From: Halorubrum sp. 2020YC2
GTDB taxonomy: Archaea > Halobacteriota > Halobacteria > Halobacteriales > Haloferacaceae
Assembly: GCF_018623055.1 (NCBI RefSeq)
Contig: NZ_CP076019.1
Location: forward strand, 868,001-932,000
Reading direction: 5' to 3'
Length of the DNA stretch: 64,000 bases
The translations under genes were made by a program, and so were the position numbers. Shown here one piece after another: positions 41,136-49,824 of this stretch. Position 1 is the stretch's first letter, and each line of letters opens with the position of its first letter. The notes under the pieces are model-generated. The model was not told where the DNA came from. It did no database searches and saw only the letters and a list, made by a program, of their open reading frames with translations.

Positions 41136-42908
41136 CTACTCGAACTGGTCGTCGTACTGGTCCCGGATCGTCGCCTGCTGGCTCTCGTCGAGCGCCTCGT
41201 ACTCGCTGTCGAACTGCTCCCGCGCCAGCTCGTCCCACGACTCGATCCGGTCGCCCTCGTCGGACTCGAACTGCGCGTCGAAGTCCGCCTCGATCTTCTG
41301 CTGGTACTCCATCTCGATCGAGGCGAACTCGAAGTCGTCGTTCCGCTTGACGTCCAACCCGTACTCCTGGCGCGCGATCTCCTCGCGGGTCAGCACCTCG
41401 GTGACGACGAGGTCGCCCGCGAACGGCTGCCGCTGGTGTAGCTCGTCCACCTGTGCGCGCGTCTCGCCGCTGACCGCCTCGTAGTCGAGCCCGTACTTCT
41501 CCTGAGTGATGACGTCCTTCGAGACCGTCTCCGGCTCGTCGTCAGCGGGGTCCGACCCCGACGAGCCGCCCCCGCCCGAGTGGTACTCACGGAAGACCAC
41601 GACGCCGGTCGCGTTGGCGTCCGGAGTGTAGACGCCGTAGACGTGCGTGCCGAGCAGGTCGCGGTCGCTGAACCGGTCCCGGTCGTCGGCGGCGACGGTG
41701 AACTCCACGGTCGTCCGCTCGCCCGGGCCGAGGTCGACCGTCGCGTTCGCCGTCACCGTCTCCGGGTCGTCGTCGCCGTCGAGGTCGATCCGGTGTTCGA
41801 CGGTCTCGTTCGCGGCCGCGTCGCCGGTGTTCCACACCCGCGCGGCGAACTCGCCGTCGCCGTCCACGTCGGCCGAGCGCGGCCCCTCCAGCCGGTCGAC
41901 CGCGAGGTGGCCCTCGCGGACGCGGAGCGTCGTCGAGGCCGAGTCGTTCGCCGTCGTCACGGCGGCGGAGTAGTTCCCGCGGGCGAGCGCCTCCGTCGGG
42001 GCCGCGAACTCGACGGTCGCCGTCTCGTTCGCGTCGAGCGTCACCGTCCGGTTCCGGTCGAACGCCTCGGTCGGCCCCTCGAGGCGGACCGTCTCCGTCC
42101 CCGAGACGTCACCGACGTTCGTCAGGTTCACGACCGCCTCGAACCGGTCGCCCCGGACGGCGTCGCCCGTCAGCGTCGCGTTCCCGACGCGGACCGACGC
42201 GGGCCGGTGAACGACCAGCGTCCCCTCCCGGGCGCCCCCAGCGGCCTCGACGCGGTACGCGTAGGTCCCCGGGTCGAGCCCGTCGGTCTCGACCCGGAAG
42301 CGCAGGGTCGTCCCCTCGCCGGCGCGGAGGGACGGCGACTCGGTCGCGACCGTCTCGTCTGCCTCGAACGCGCCGTCCCCGTCCCGGTCGAGGCGGAGGT
42401 CGACGCCGCGAAGCCCGCGGAAGTCGCCGCGGTTACGGACGGTCGCGGCGACCGTCCCGGGGTCCCCGCGAACGACCGGCTCGGCGCCGGCCTCCGCGAC
42501 GACGAACTCGGAGGGGTCGAGGGCGACGGTCCCCGCCGTCAGCGCCCCGCCGTCGTCGCTCAGCGTGTAGTTGTACCGTCCCGCGCTCAACGCCTCTCGC
42601 GGCGCCGAGAACGTGAGGCTCCGGCTCTCTCCCGGGGACAGGCGTACCGTCCGCTCGTCGACGGTGACCGCGGTCCCCGCCTCGTCCTCGACGACTAGCG
42701 CGAGCGACCGCGTCGCGTTCGCCGCGCCGCCGTTGTTGAGCGTGGTCCGAACCGCGAACGCGACGCCGTCGGCGTCCGGGTCGACGGTCTCCGCCCCCTC
42801 GACGGCCACCGACGCCCCGCCGCCGGGGTTGACGACCGACGACGCGCCGACCGCCCCCCCGACGAGCACCAACCCCAGCACCGCCGCGTGTGTCCATGCG
42901 ATTTCCAT
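41136..42908 (-). CDS. CARDB-like repeat surface protein with many N-glycosylation sequons
   Basis: A 590-aa exported protein. A signal-like hydrophobic N terminus (EIAWTHAAVLGLVLVGGAVG) is followed by about four CARDB-like beta-sandwich repeats (typical phrases: VRNRGDF..., VNLTNVGDVSGTETVRL, VWNTGDAAANETVEHRI). I count about eleven N-x-S/T sequons (NATRS, NYTLS, NATLT, NLTN, NRTV, NETA, NYSA, NDSA, NETV, NATV, NATG), so it is a plausible glycoprotein substrate. A Gly/Ser/Asp linker leads to a charged helical C-terminal domain with repeated ITQEKYGLDY / IARQEYGLDV motifs. The ATG at 42908, 27 nt after the promoter box, is preferred to 42935. Confidence 0.75.
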   Translation of the reverse strand: MEIAWTHAAVLGLVLVGGAVGASSVVNPGGGASVAVEGAETVDPDADGVAFAVRTTLNNGGAANATRSLALVVEDEAGTAVTVDERTVRLSPGESRSLTFSAPREALSAGRYNYTLSDDGGALTAGTVALDPSEFVVAEAGAEPVVRGDPGTVAATVRNRGDFRGLRGVDLRLDRDGDGAFEADETVATESPSLRAGEGTTLRFRVETDGLDPGTYAYRVEAAGGAREGTLVVHRPASVRVGNATLTGDAVRGDRFEAVVNLTNVGDVSGTETVRLEGPTEAFDRNRTVTLDANETATVEFAAPTEALARGNYSAAVTTANDSASTTLRVREGHLAVDRLEGPRSADVDGDGEFAARVWNTGDAAANETVEHRIDLDGDDDPETVTANATVDLGPGERTTVEFTVAADDRDRFSDRDLLGTHVYGVYTPDANATGVVVFREYHSGGGGSSGSDPADDEPETVSKDVITQEKYGLDYEAVSGETRAQVDELHQRQPFAGDLVVTEVLTREEIARQEYGLDVKRNDDFEFASIEMEYQQKIEADFDAQFESDEGDRIESWDELAREQFDSEYEALDESQQATIRDQYDDQFE

Positions 42909-42934
42909 GCGGTGACCTGCGGCGGAGACGGGCA

Positions 42935-42952
42935 TTGTTACGACGGACTTAC
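42935..42952 (-). promoter_or_regulatory. GTA-N7-CGTAACAA promoter element of the CARDB-like gene
   Basis: Reverse strand: GTA (42952-42950), seven bases, CGTAACAA (42942-42935), ending 27 nt before the ATG at 42908. Confidence 0.6.
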
Positions 42953-43279
42953 TCGGGTGTACAGCGCCCAGCGTCCCCGATCGCTCCCGCCGGTCGAGCG
43001 ACGATCCCCGGGGAACGCGAGTCGGGTAAGGGGACGCCGCCGAGCGACCGCCCGCCCTTACTCCGCGCGTCGGTCGGCTAATCCGGGCTTTCCCGCCGCG
43101 TCCACGCCCTTGTCATCCCGAGTCGGGGCCGCGACTCCCCCAGCCGGGGCGGCCCTCGCCCGTCGTCCGCCTCGACGGGCCGCGAGCGGGGACTGAACCG
43201 ACAGACGCCGGCCGCCCCCCGGGTATCGCCCGCCGAGCCGGCCGGCCGAGTATGGCCTCCGTACCCGGGCAAGCCTCTC
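42953..43279. other. divergent intergenic stretch without convincing genes
   Basis: About 330 GC-rich bases between the CARDB-like gene and the diacetamido-uronate operon. Several frames are open but are Arg/Pro/Gly-rich and not protein-like. I see nothing else in it. Confidence 0.5.
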
Positions 43280-43287
43280 TATAACAA
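43280..43287 (+). promoter_or_regulatory. TATAACAA promoter element of the diacetamido-uronate operon
   Basis: TATAACAA at 43280-43287, 36 nt before the ATG at 43323. The upstream GTA is replaced by CAA at the N7 distance. Confidence 0.5.
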
Positions 43288-43322
43288 TGGCCGGACCGGG
43301 CGCAGCGCCACACGAATCAGCC

Positions 43323-43943
43323 ATGGGAGACACACAGCGAAACGCCCCGGCGTCGACGGTCGCGGACGTCAGGCTCGGAGCCGGGTCGACGGTGAGCGAG
43401 CGCGCGACGCTCGGCTACGAGTACGCCGCCGACGCCGGCGCGACCGTCCTCGGCGCCGACGCGACGGTGCGCTCCGGATCGATAGTGTACGCGGACGTGC
43501 GGGCGGGCGACGGCTTCACGACCGGACACAACGTCCTCGTCAGGGAACGCACCGAACTGGGCGACGACGTCCTGGTCGGGACCAACACCGTCATCGACGG
43601 GGAGACGACGGTCGGCTCGAACGTTAGCCTCCAGAGCGGCGTCTACGTCCCGCAGGAGACGACTATCGGAGACGACGTGTTCGTCGGTCCCGGCGCGGTG
43701 CTGACGAACGACCCATACCCGGTCCGGCGGGACGCCGACCTGGACGGGCCCGCGCTCGGCGACTCCGTCTCCGTCGGCGCCAACGCGACGGTGCTGCCCG
43801 GCGTCTCGGTCGGGGAGCGGTCGTTCGTCGCCGCCGGCGCCGTCGTCACCGAGGACGTGCCGCCGGAGACGCTCGTCGCCGGCGTCCCCGCCGCGCCCCG
43901 CGACCTGCCGGAGCCGCTCGACGGCCCGAACTCGATAGCATGA
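43323..43943 (+). CDS. WbpD/WlbB-like UDP-amino-sugar N-acetyltransferase
   Basis: A 206-aa left-handed beta-helix acyltransferase with repeated hexapeptides: SIVYADVRAGDGFTTGHNVL, ELGDDVLVGTNTVIDGETTV, GDDVFVGPGAVLTNDPYPVR, VSVGANATVLPGVSVGERSF (quoted in parts), and GVPAAPRDLP at the end. Its place next to WbpE, WbpB and WbpA homologues points to acetylation of the 3-amino group of UDP-GlcNAc(3N)A. The ATG at 43323 was chosen over 43287, which overlaps the promoter box. Stop and next ATG overlap (ATGA). Confidence 0.85.
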   Translation: MGDTQRNAPASTVADVRLGAGSTVSERATLGYEYAADAGATVLGADATVRSGSIVYADVRAGDGFTTGHNVLVRERTELGDDVLVGTNTVIDGETTVGSNVSLQSGVYVPQETTIGDDVFVGPGAVLTNDPYPVRRDADLDGPALGDSVSVGANATVLPGVSVGERSFVAAGAVVTEDVPPETLVAGVPAAPRDLPEPLDGPNSIA

Positions 43944-45067
43944 GCCGGATCGCCATCGCCGACCCGGACGTCGGGGAACGGGAGTTCGATCGGATCCGCG
44001 ACGTGCTGGAGGGCGGTCGGCTGGCCGACGGCCCGATCGTCAGGGAGTTCGAGCGCGGGTTCGCGGAGTACTGCCGCGCCGACCGCGGCGTCGCGACCGC
44101 CAACGGGACCGCCGCCCTCCAGGCCGCGCTCGAGGGCGTCGGGATCGGCGAGGGCGACGCCGTCGTCACGACCCCGTTCTCGTTCGTCGCGAGCGCGAAC
44201 GCGGTCCGGCTCTGCGGCGCCCGGCCGGTGTTCGCAGACGTCGACCCAGAGACGTACACGCTCGACCCCGACGCCGTCGAGGCCGCGGTCGAGGCGAACG
44301 ACGACGCGGCGGCGATCCTCCCGGTCCACCTGTACGGCCTGCCGGCGGAGATGGGTCGGCTGACCGAGATAGCCGAGGAACACGACCTCGCGCTGGTCGA
44401 GGACGCCGCGCAGGCCCACGGGGCGGCCTACGAGGGGACGCCCGTCGGGACCTTCGGTGACGCCGGCTGCTTCTCGTTTTACCCCACGAAGAACATGACG
44501 ACCGGCGAGGGCGGGATGGTCGTCACGGACGACGAGGGGGTGGCCGACCGCGCCGCCCGCTTCGTCAACCACGGCCGCGCGGACGCCGCCGCCCACGGCT
44601 ACGACCACGTCTCCGTCGGCCACAACCTCCGGCTGACGAGCCTCGCGGCAGCGATCGGGGTCGAACAACTCCGGAAGCTCCCGGGGTACAACGAGCGCCG
44701 CCGCGAGAACGCGGCGCGGCTCTCCGCGGCGCTGTCGGACGTCCCGGAACTCGTCACCCCGACGGAGCCCCCGGGCCGCCGGCACGTCTACCACCAGTAC
44801 ACGGTCAGGTGTCCCGACCGCGCCGCGCTCCGGGACCACCTCGACGAGCGCGGCGTGGACACGGCCGTCTACTACCCGACGCTCATTCCCGACCAGCCCG
44901 CCTACGACGGGTACGAGGCGTCGGTCCCGACGGCCGAGCGGATCGTCGACGAGGTGGTGTCGCTGCCGGTTCACCCGGGGCTCGTCGACGAGGAGATAGA
45001 CCGGGTCGCCGCCGCCGTGCGCGGCCACTACGGGCTGGCCGAGACGGGGGTGGCCGCGGATGACTGA
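43940..45067 (+). CDS. DegT/DnrJ/EryC1/StrS aminotransferase (WbpE-like)
   Basis: A 375-aa PLP enzyme: GTAALQAALEGVGIGEGD, VVTTPFSFVASANAVRL, LVEDAAQAHGA and CFSFYPTKNMTTGEGGMVVT, where the Lys in PTKNM binds PLP. In the Pseudomonas Wbp pathway this step transfers an amino group from glutamate to the 3-keto-UDP-GlcNAcA. Length and motifs are normal, and the gene overlaps both neighbours. Confidence 0.9.
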   Translation: MSRIAIADPDVGEREFDRIRDVLEGGRLADGPIVREFERGFAEYCRADRGVATANGTAALQAALEGVGIGEGDAVVTTPFSFVASANAVRLCGARPVFADVDPETYTLDPDAVEAAVEANDDAAAILPVHLYGLPAEMGRLTEIAEEHDLALVEDAAQAHGAAYEGTPVGTFGDAGCFSFYPTKNMTTGEGGMVVTDDEGVADRAARFVNHGRADAAAHGYDHVSVGHNLRLTSLAAAIGVEQLRKLPGYNERRRENAARLSAALSDVPELVTPTEPPGRRHVYHQYTVRCPDRAALRDHLDERGVDTAVYYPTLIPDQPAYDGYEASVPTAERIVDEVVSLPVHPGLVDEEIDRVAAAVRGHYGLAETGVAADD

Positions 45068-46046
45068 CGACGCCCCGCTGCGCGTCGGCGTCGTCGGCGT
45101 CGGGAGCATGGGCGCGCACCACGCCCGGGTGTACGCCGGCTCGCCCGACGTCGACCTCGTCGGCGTCGCGGACGACGACTGGGACCGCGCGAAAGAGATC
45201 GCGGAGAAACACGGGACGCGGGCGCTCAACCGGGGCACGCTGCTGCAGGCGGTCGACGCCGTCTCGGTGGTTGTCCCCACGCGGTTCCACGCGCCCATCG
45301 TCCGGGAGGCGCTCGAAGCCGACACCCACGTCCTCGTCGAGAAGCCGTTCGTCGACGACCCGGCGGAGGGGCGAGAGCTGATCGCGCTCGCGGACCGGAA
45401 CGACCTCCGGCTTCAGGTCGGCCACGTCGAGCGGTTCAACCCGGCGGTGCGGGCGCTCGTCGACGTGCTGGCGGAGATGGAGGTCCTCGCGGTCGACGCG
45501 AGGCGGCTCGGCCCGCCGGTGGACCGCGAGAACGCCGACGGCGTGGTCGAGGACCTGATGATCCACGACCTCGACGTCATCCTGTCGCTGTTCGACGCGG
45601 AGGTCGACGAGGCGTTCGCGGCCGGGGTCGACGGCGAGCCGCACGTCGCGGCGACGCTCCGGCTCGACAACGGCGTGTTGGGGACCGCGACGGCGAGCCG
45701 GGTCACCCACCAGAAGGTCCGCGAACTGGCGGTCACCGGGCGGGAGTGCCGGGTGAACCTGGACTACCTGACGCAGTCGGTGAAGATCCACCGCCACTCG
45801 CTGCCCGGCTACGTCGAGTCGAACGGCGACGTTCGGTACCGCTCCGAGAGCGTCGTCGAGCGGCCGCAGGTCAACAGCGGCGAGCCGCTCCGCGCGGAGC
45901 TGGAGGCGTTCGTCTCGGCCGTGGAGTCGGGGTCGACGCCCGAGGTCACCGGTCACGACGGGATCCGGGCGATCGAGCTGGTCCACCGCATCCGCGACGC
46001 GGTCGGCGGGCCCGACGCGACGGTCGCTCGGACGGGTGGACGATGA
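45060..46046 (+). CDS. WbpB-like UDP-GlcNAcA 3-dehydrogenase (Gfo/Idh/MocA)
   Basis: A 328-aa oxidoreductase: GVVGVGSMGAHHARVYAGSP at the NAD site, HVLVEKPFVDDPAEGRELI (EKP) and LQVGHVERFNPAVRAL. In Wbp-type pathways it oxidises C3 of UDP-GlcNAcA before transamination. It overlaps the aminotransferase by 8 nt and the next gene by 4 nt, so the set is one tight operon. Confidence 0.86.
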   Translation: MTDDAPLRVGVVGVGSMGAHHARVYAGSPDVDLVGVADDDWDRAKEIAEKHGTRALNRGTLLQAVDAVSVVVPTRFHAPIVREALEADTHVLVEKPFVDDPAEGRELIALADRNDLRLQVGHVERFNPAVRALVDVLAEMEVLAVDARRLGPPVDRENADGVVEDLMIHDLDVILSLFDAEVDEAFAAGVDGEPHVAATLRLDNGVLGTATASRVTHQKVRELAVTGRECRVNLDYLTQSVKIHRHSLPGYVESNGDVRYRSESVVERPQVNSGEPLRAELEAFVSAVESGSTPEVTGHDGIRAIELVHRIRDAVGGPDATVARTGGR

Positions 46047-47437
46047 CCGTCAACGCGCCGCCGACCGAGACCGTCGGCCTGTACGGCGGCGACGCGAGCG
46101 CGGCGGAGAAGCTGGCGGCGTTCCGAGAGGGACGGGCGCCCGTCGCGGTGTACGGGATGGGGAAGATCGGACTGCCGCTGTCGCTCGTGTACGCCGAGGC
46201 GACGGGCGCCGTCACCGGCGTCGACATCGACCCGGGGCGGGTCGCGGCGCTGAGCGACGGCACGAACCCGTTCGACCACGAGCCGGGGCTGTCGGCGCTG
46301 CTGTCGAACTCGGTCGCGGACGGCCGGTTCGCGGCGACGACCGACGGCGAGGCGGCCGCCGCGGCCGCCCGGGTCCACGTGCTCGTCGTCCCGACCGTGA
46401 TCGACGGGGACGACGACCCCGACCTCGCCGCGCTCGAAGCGGCCGCGGAGACCGTGGGCGCCGGCCTCGGCCCGGGCGACGTCGTGTTCGTCGAGTCGAC
46501 CGTCCCGCCGGGGACCTGCGAGGAGGTCGTCGAGCCGATCCTGACGGCCGGCGACCGCGAGCGCGGCGAGTTCGGGCTGGCGCACACGCCCGAGCGCACC
46601 GCCAGCGGCCGGGCGCTCGAAGACATCCGCGGATCGTACCCGAAGGTCGTCGGCGGGGTCGACGCCGAGAGCGGCCGGGCGGCCGAGCTCGTCTACGGCG
46701 AGCTGACCGACAACGAGGTCGTCAGCACCAGCGACGCCCGGACCGCGGAGTGCGTCAAGCTGTTCGAGGGCGTCTACCGCGACGTCAACATCGCGCTCGC
46801 CAACGAGCTGGCGACGCTGACCGAGGAGTTCGGGGTCGACGCCGTCGAGACGATCGCGGCCGCGAACACGCAGCCGTACTGCGACATCCTCACGCCGGGC
46901 GCGGGGGTCGGCGGCCACTGCATCCCCTACTACCCGTACTTCCTCCTCGACGGGATAGACGGCCGCGCGCCGCTGATCCGGACGGCCCGCGACGTCAACG
47001 AGCGGATGCCGGGGTTCGTCGTCGACACCCTCGTCGACGGGCCGGGCTTCGACGGCGACATCGAGGGCGCGACGGTCGCCCTGTTCGGCGTGGCCTACCG
47101 CGCCGGCGTCCCCGAGACGCGGGCGTCGCCGGCGATAGACGTCGCCCACCGGCTCGACCGGCTCGGGGCGACCGTCCTCGCGGTGGACCCGATCCTCGAC
47201 GCGCTGCCGGAGATGCCGGGCGAGCACGTCCCCCTCGACGATATCGGTGGGCGCGAGGTCGACGCCGCGGTCCTCGTCACCGCCCACGACGAGTTCGACG
47301 CCGTCGACTGGACCGCCTTCGAGCGGGAGGGGCCGGACGGGACCCGCCGCGGCATCACCGTCGTCGACGGCCGGCAGGCGCTCGACCTCTCGGGGACCGC
47401 ACACGACGTCTACACCGTCGGGCGGGGGTGGCGGTGA
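46043..47437 (+). CDS. WbpA/WecC-like UDP-N-acetylhexosamine 6-dehydrogenase
   Basis: A 464-aa nucleotide-sugar dehydrogenase: VAVYGMGKIGLPLSLVYAEA, FVESTVPPGTCEEVVEPIL, AHTPERTASGRAL and GVGGHCIPYYPYFL with the catalytic Cys. It belongs to the WbpA/WecC branch that oxidises UDP-GlcNAc (or ManNAc) at C6, and differs from the AglM-type enzyme at 11113. It has a 30-residue N-terminal extension. The 1-nt TGATG overlap leads into the GT2 gene. Confidence 0.88.
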   Translation: MTVNAPPTETVGLYGGDASAAEKLAAFREGRAPVAVYGMGKIGLPLSLVYAEATGAVTGVDIDPGRVAALSDGTNPFDHEPGLSALLSNSVADGRFAATTDGEAAAAAARVHVLVVPTVIDGDDDPDLAALEAAAETVGAGLGPGDVVFVESTVPPGTCEEVVEPILTAGDRERGEFGLAHTPERTASGRALEDIRGSYPKVVGGVDAESGRAAELVYGELTDNEVVSTSDARTAECVKLFEGVYRDVNIALANELATLTEEFGVDAVETIAAANTQPYCDILTPGAGVGGHCIPYYPYFLLDGIDGRAPLIRTARDVNERMPGFVVDTLVDGPGFDGDIEGATVALFGVAYRAGVPETRASPAIDVAHRLDRLGATVLAVDPILDALPEMPGEHVPLDDIGGREVDAAVLVTAHDEFDAVDWTAFEREGPDGTRRGITVVDGRQALDLSGTAHDVYTVGRGWR

Positions 47438-48636
47438 TGTACGAGGGCGCGGCCGTCGCCGTCGTGATACCCGCATACAACGAGGCGGGGTTCGTGGGCG
47501 AGGTGATCGAGACGGTGCCCGCGTTCGTCGACCGGGTGTACGTCGTCGACGACCAATCGACCGACGGCACGTGGGCGGAGATCCGCGAGACGCTCGCCGG
47601 GTTCGAGGGGTCGGAGCGCCCCGGCGGCCGCCTGCGCCCGGCACCCGAGGCCTCGGAGCCGGTCACCGACGGCGGTGCCGTGTCGGTCCCCGACGGCCTG
47701 CGGCCCGCCTGGCGGGACCGGATCGTGGCCCGGGACGCCCGTTCGGGAACCGCGCTGCCGGACCGGCGGTTCGTCGCGCTCCGCCACCGCGAGAACACCG
47801 GCGTCGGCGGCGCGATAAAGACCGGCTACCGGAACGCCGTGGCCGACGGCGCCGGCGTCGACGTCGTGGCGGTGATGAACGGCGACGGGCAGATGGACCC
47901 GGCCATCCTCGACCGGATCATCGACCCCGTCGTGCGCGGCGACTCCCACTACGCGAAGGGGAACCGCCTCCGACACACGGAGTACAGGCGCGACATGTCG
48001 GTGTGGCGGACGTTCGGGAACGTCTTGCTCACCGGGCTCACCCGGATCGCCAGCGGCTACTGGCGGATGACCGACCCGCAGAACGGGTACACGGCCGTCT
48101 CGCGGGAGGCGCTCGACCGCGTCGAGTTCGAGACGCTGTACGACGACTACGGGTTCTGCAACCACCTGCTCGTCCGGCTGAACCGACAGGGCCTGCGCAT
48201 CGCCGACGTCCCCATGCGGGCGGTGTACTGCGACGAGACCAGTCACATCCGGTACGGCTCGTTCATTCCCGCGCTCTCCCTGCTGCTGTTGCGGAGCTAC
48301 CTCGGGCGCCTGTTCACCGCCGCCGGGAACGGTCTCGGGGACTCGGCCGCCGCCGCGCAGCTGTTCGGGATCGGGTCGACCGTCGCCGGGGTCGGCGTCG
48401 GCCTCGGCGCGCTCCTCGCGTCCGCCTCCGCGGCGGCGCTCGCGGGCGTCGCCCTCGCGCTGCTCGGCCTCGTCTCGTTCGTCGCGGGCGTCGCGCTCGA
48501 ACGGCGGCGGAACGCCGACCTGGAGGTCCGAGTCGACTCGGACGCCCCGCCGTGGCGGGTCGACGTCGGCGCCGAGGCGGCCGCGACCCGCGAGGAGGTC
48601 CCGCCGGCCGAGGAGGCGCCGGCGGGGGAGGAGTGA
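47437..48636 (+). CDS. DPM1/AglD-type GT2 glycosyltransferase with C-terminal membrane helices
   Basis: A 399-aa protein: AVVIPAYNEAGFVGEVIETV, VYVVDDQSTDGTW, NTGVGGAIKTGYRNAV and VVAVMNGDGQMDP as the metal-binding motif, followed by GYWRMTDPQNGYTAVSREAL. An insertion of about 60 residues (47600-47790) between VDDQSTD and the HRENTG motif is longer than in relatives. Two hydrophobic helices near the C terminus suggest membrane association and use of a polyprenyl-phosphate acceptor. It probably transfers the acidic sugar made by this operon. Confidence 0.85.
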   Translation: MYEGAAVAVVIPAYNEAGFVGEVIETVPAFVDRVYVVDDQSTDGTWAEIRETLAGFEGSERPGGRLRPAPEASEPVTDGGAVSVPDGLRPAWRDRIVARDARSGTALPDRRFVALRHRENTGVGGAIKTGYRNAVADGAGVDVVAVMNGDGQMDPAILDRIIDPVVRGDSHYAKGNRLRHTEYRRDMSVWRTFGNVLLTGLTRIASGYWRMTDPQNGYTAVSREALDRVEFETLYDDYGFCNHLLVRLNRQGLRIADVPMRAVYCDETSHIRYGSFIPALSLLLLRSYLGRLFTAAGNGLGDSAAAAQLFGIGSTVAGVGVGLGALLASASAAALAGVALALLGLVSFVAGVALERRRNADLEVRVDSDAPPWRVDVGAEAAATREEVPPAEEAPAGEE

Positions 48637-49721
48637 CCGTGCGGGTCTGTTCGGTGGTCGGCGCGCGCCCGCAGTTCGTGAAGGCGTTCCCCGTCTCGCG
48701 GCGGCTGCGCGACGACCACGAGGAGGTGCTGATCCACACCGGGCAACACTACGACGAAGAGCTCTCCGGCGTGTTCTTCGACGAACTTGACATCCCCGAG
48801 CCGGAGTACAACCTCGGCGTCGGCTCCGGCGGCCACGCCGCCCAGACGGCCGAGATGATGCGCCTGCTCGACGAGGTGATCGAGGAGGAGTCGCCCGACG
48901 CCGTGTTGGTGTACGGCGACACGAACTCGACGCTCGCGGCCGCGCTGGTCGCGGCCAAGCGCGAGCCGGCGCTGGCGCACGTCGAGGCTGGACTCCGGAG
49001 CGGGAAGTGGTCGATGCCGGAGGAGGTGAACCGCGTCCTCACCGACCACTGCTCGGACCTCCTCCTGACGCCCGGAGAGAACGCCGCCGAGACCCTCCGC
49101 GGGGACAGCGTGCGTGGCGAGGTCGTCGTGACCGGCGACGTGATGTACGACGCCGTCCTCGCGGTCCGCGACCGCGCGCTCGACGAGTCGACGCCGCTCC
49201 CGCTCCCCGACCTCCGCCCCGACGAGTACGTGCTGGCGACGGTCCACCGGGCGGCGAACACCGACGACCCGGAGCGGCTGGCCGGGGTTCTCGACGGGCT
49301 GGCCGGGATCGACAGCCCCGTGGTCCTGCCGCTTCACCCGCGGACGGAGGCCGCGCTCGACGAGCACGGGCTCTACGACCGCGCCGCGGCCGAACTCCGA
49401 CTCGTCGACCCGGTCGGCTACGTCGAGTTCCTCCGGCTGCTCTCGGACGCCTCGAGGGTCGCCACCGACTCCGGCGGCGTCCAGAAGGAGGCGTTCTACC
49501 TCGACACGCCCTGCGTCACGCTCCGCGACGAGACGGAGTGGGTCGAGACCGTCGACTCCGGGTGGAACGTGCTGGTCGGGAGCGACCCCGACCGCATCGC
49601 ACGCGCGCTGACCGACCGCTCCGCGCTCCCGCCGAAGCCCGAACTCTACGGCGGCGGCGACGCGGCCGCCCGGACCGTCGCGGCGCTGGAGGCGACCCTG
49701 GGCGAGGGGTCGTCGGAGTAG
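48633..49721 (+). CDS. wecB: UDP-N-acetylglucosamine 2-epimerase family (WecB/WbpI-like)
   Basis: A 362-aa epimerase: VVGARPQFVKAFPVSRRL, HTGQHYDEELSGVFFDEL, VYGDTNSTLAAALVAAKREP, HVEAGLRSGKWSMPEEVNRV and DSGGVQKEAFYL. In a Wbp-type operon it would convert UDP-GlcNAc(3NAc)A to the ManNAc(3NAc)A form (WbpI); it could also be a plain WecB. The GTG at 48633 overlaps the preceding stop (GTGA). It is the last gene of the operon. Confidence 0.9.
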   Translation: MTVRVCSVVGARPQFVKAFPVSRRLRDDHEEVLIHTGQHYDEELSGVFFDELDIPEPEYNLGVGSGGHAAQTAEMMRLLDEVIEEESPDAVLVYGDTNSTLAAALVAAKREPALAHVEAGLRSGKWSMPEEVNRVLTDHCSDLLLTPGENAAETLRGDSVRGEVVVTGDVMYDAVLAVRDRALDESTPLPLPDLRPDEYVLATVHRAANTDDPERLAGVLDGLAGIDSPVVLPLHPRTEAALDEHGLYDRAAAELRLVDPVGYVEFLRLLSDASRVATDSGGVQKEAFYLDTPCVTLRDETEWVETVDSGWNVLVGSDPDRIARALTDRSALPPKPELYGGGDAAARTVAALEATLGEGSSE

Positions 49722-49735
49722 CCGAGACGATCGAG

Positions 49736-49785
49736 GCGTTCGAAGCGATCGGAGCGTTCGAAGCGATCGGAGCGTTCGAAGCGAC
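49736..49785 (+). repeat. 2.7 tandem copies of an 18-bp unit after the operon
   Basis: GCGTTCGAAGCGATCGGA is repeated at 49736 and 49754, with a partial third copy from 49772. Each copy has a TTCGAA palindrome. The tract lies between the operon stop and its putative terminator. Confidence 0.85.
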
Positions 49786-49824
49786 CGCGGAAGCGCCGCG
49801 GTCGCGCCCGATTCCCTTGTTTTT
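49781..49824 (+). terminator. candidate stem-loop terminator of the operon
   Basis: GCGACCGCGG (49781-49790), loop AAGCG, CCGCGGTCGC (49796-49805), followed by GCCCGATTCCCTTGTTTTT. The 10-bp stem and T-rich tail lie between convergent genes. Confidence 0.5.
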
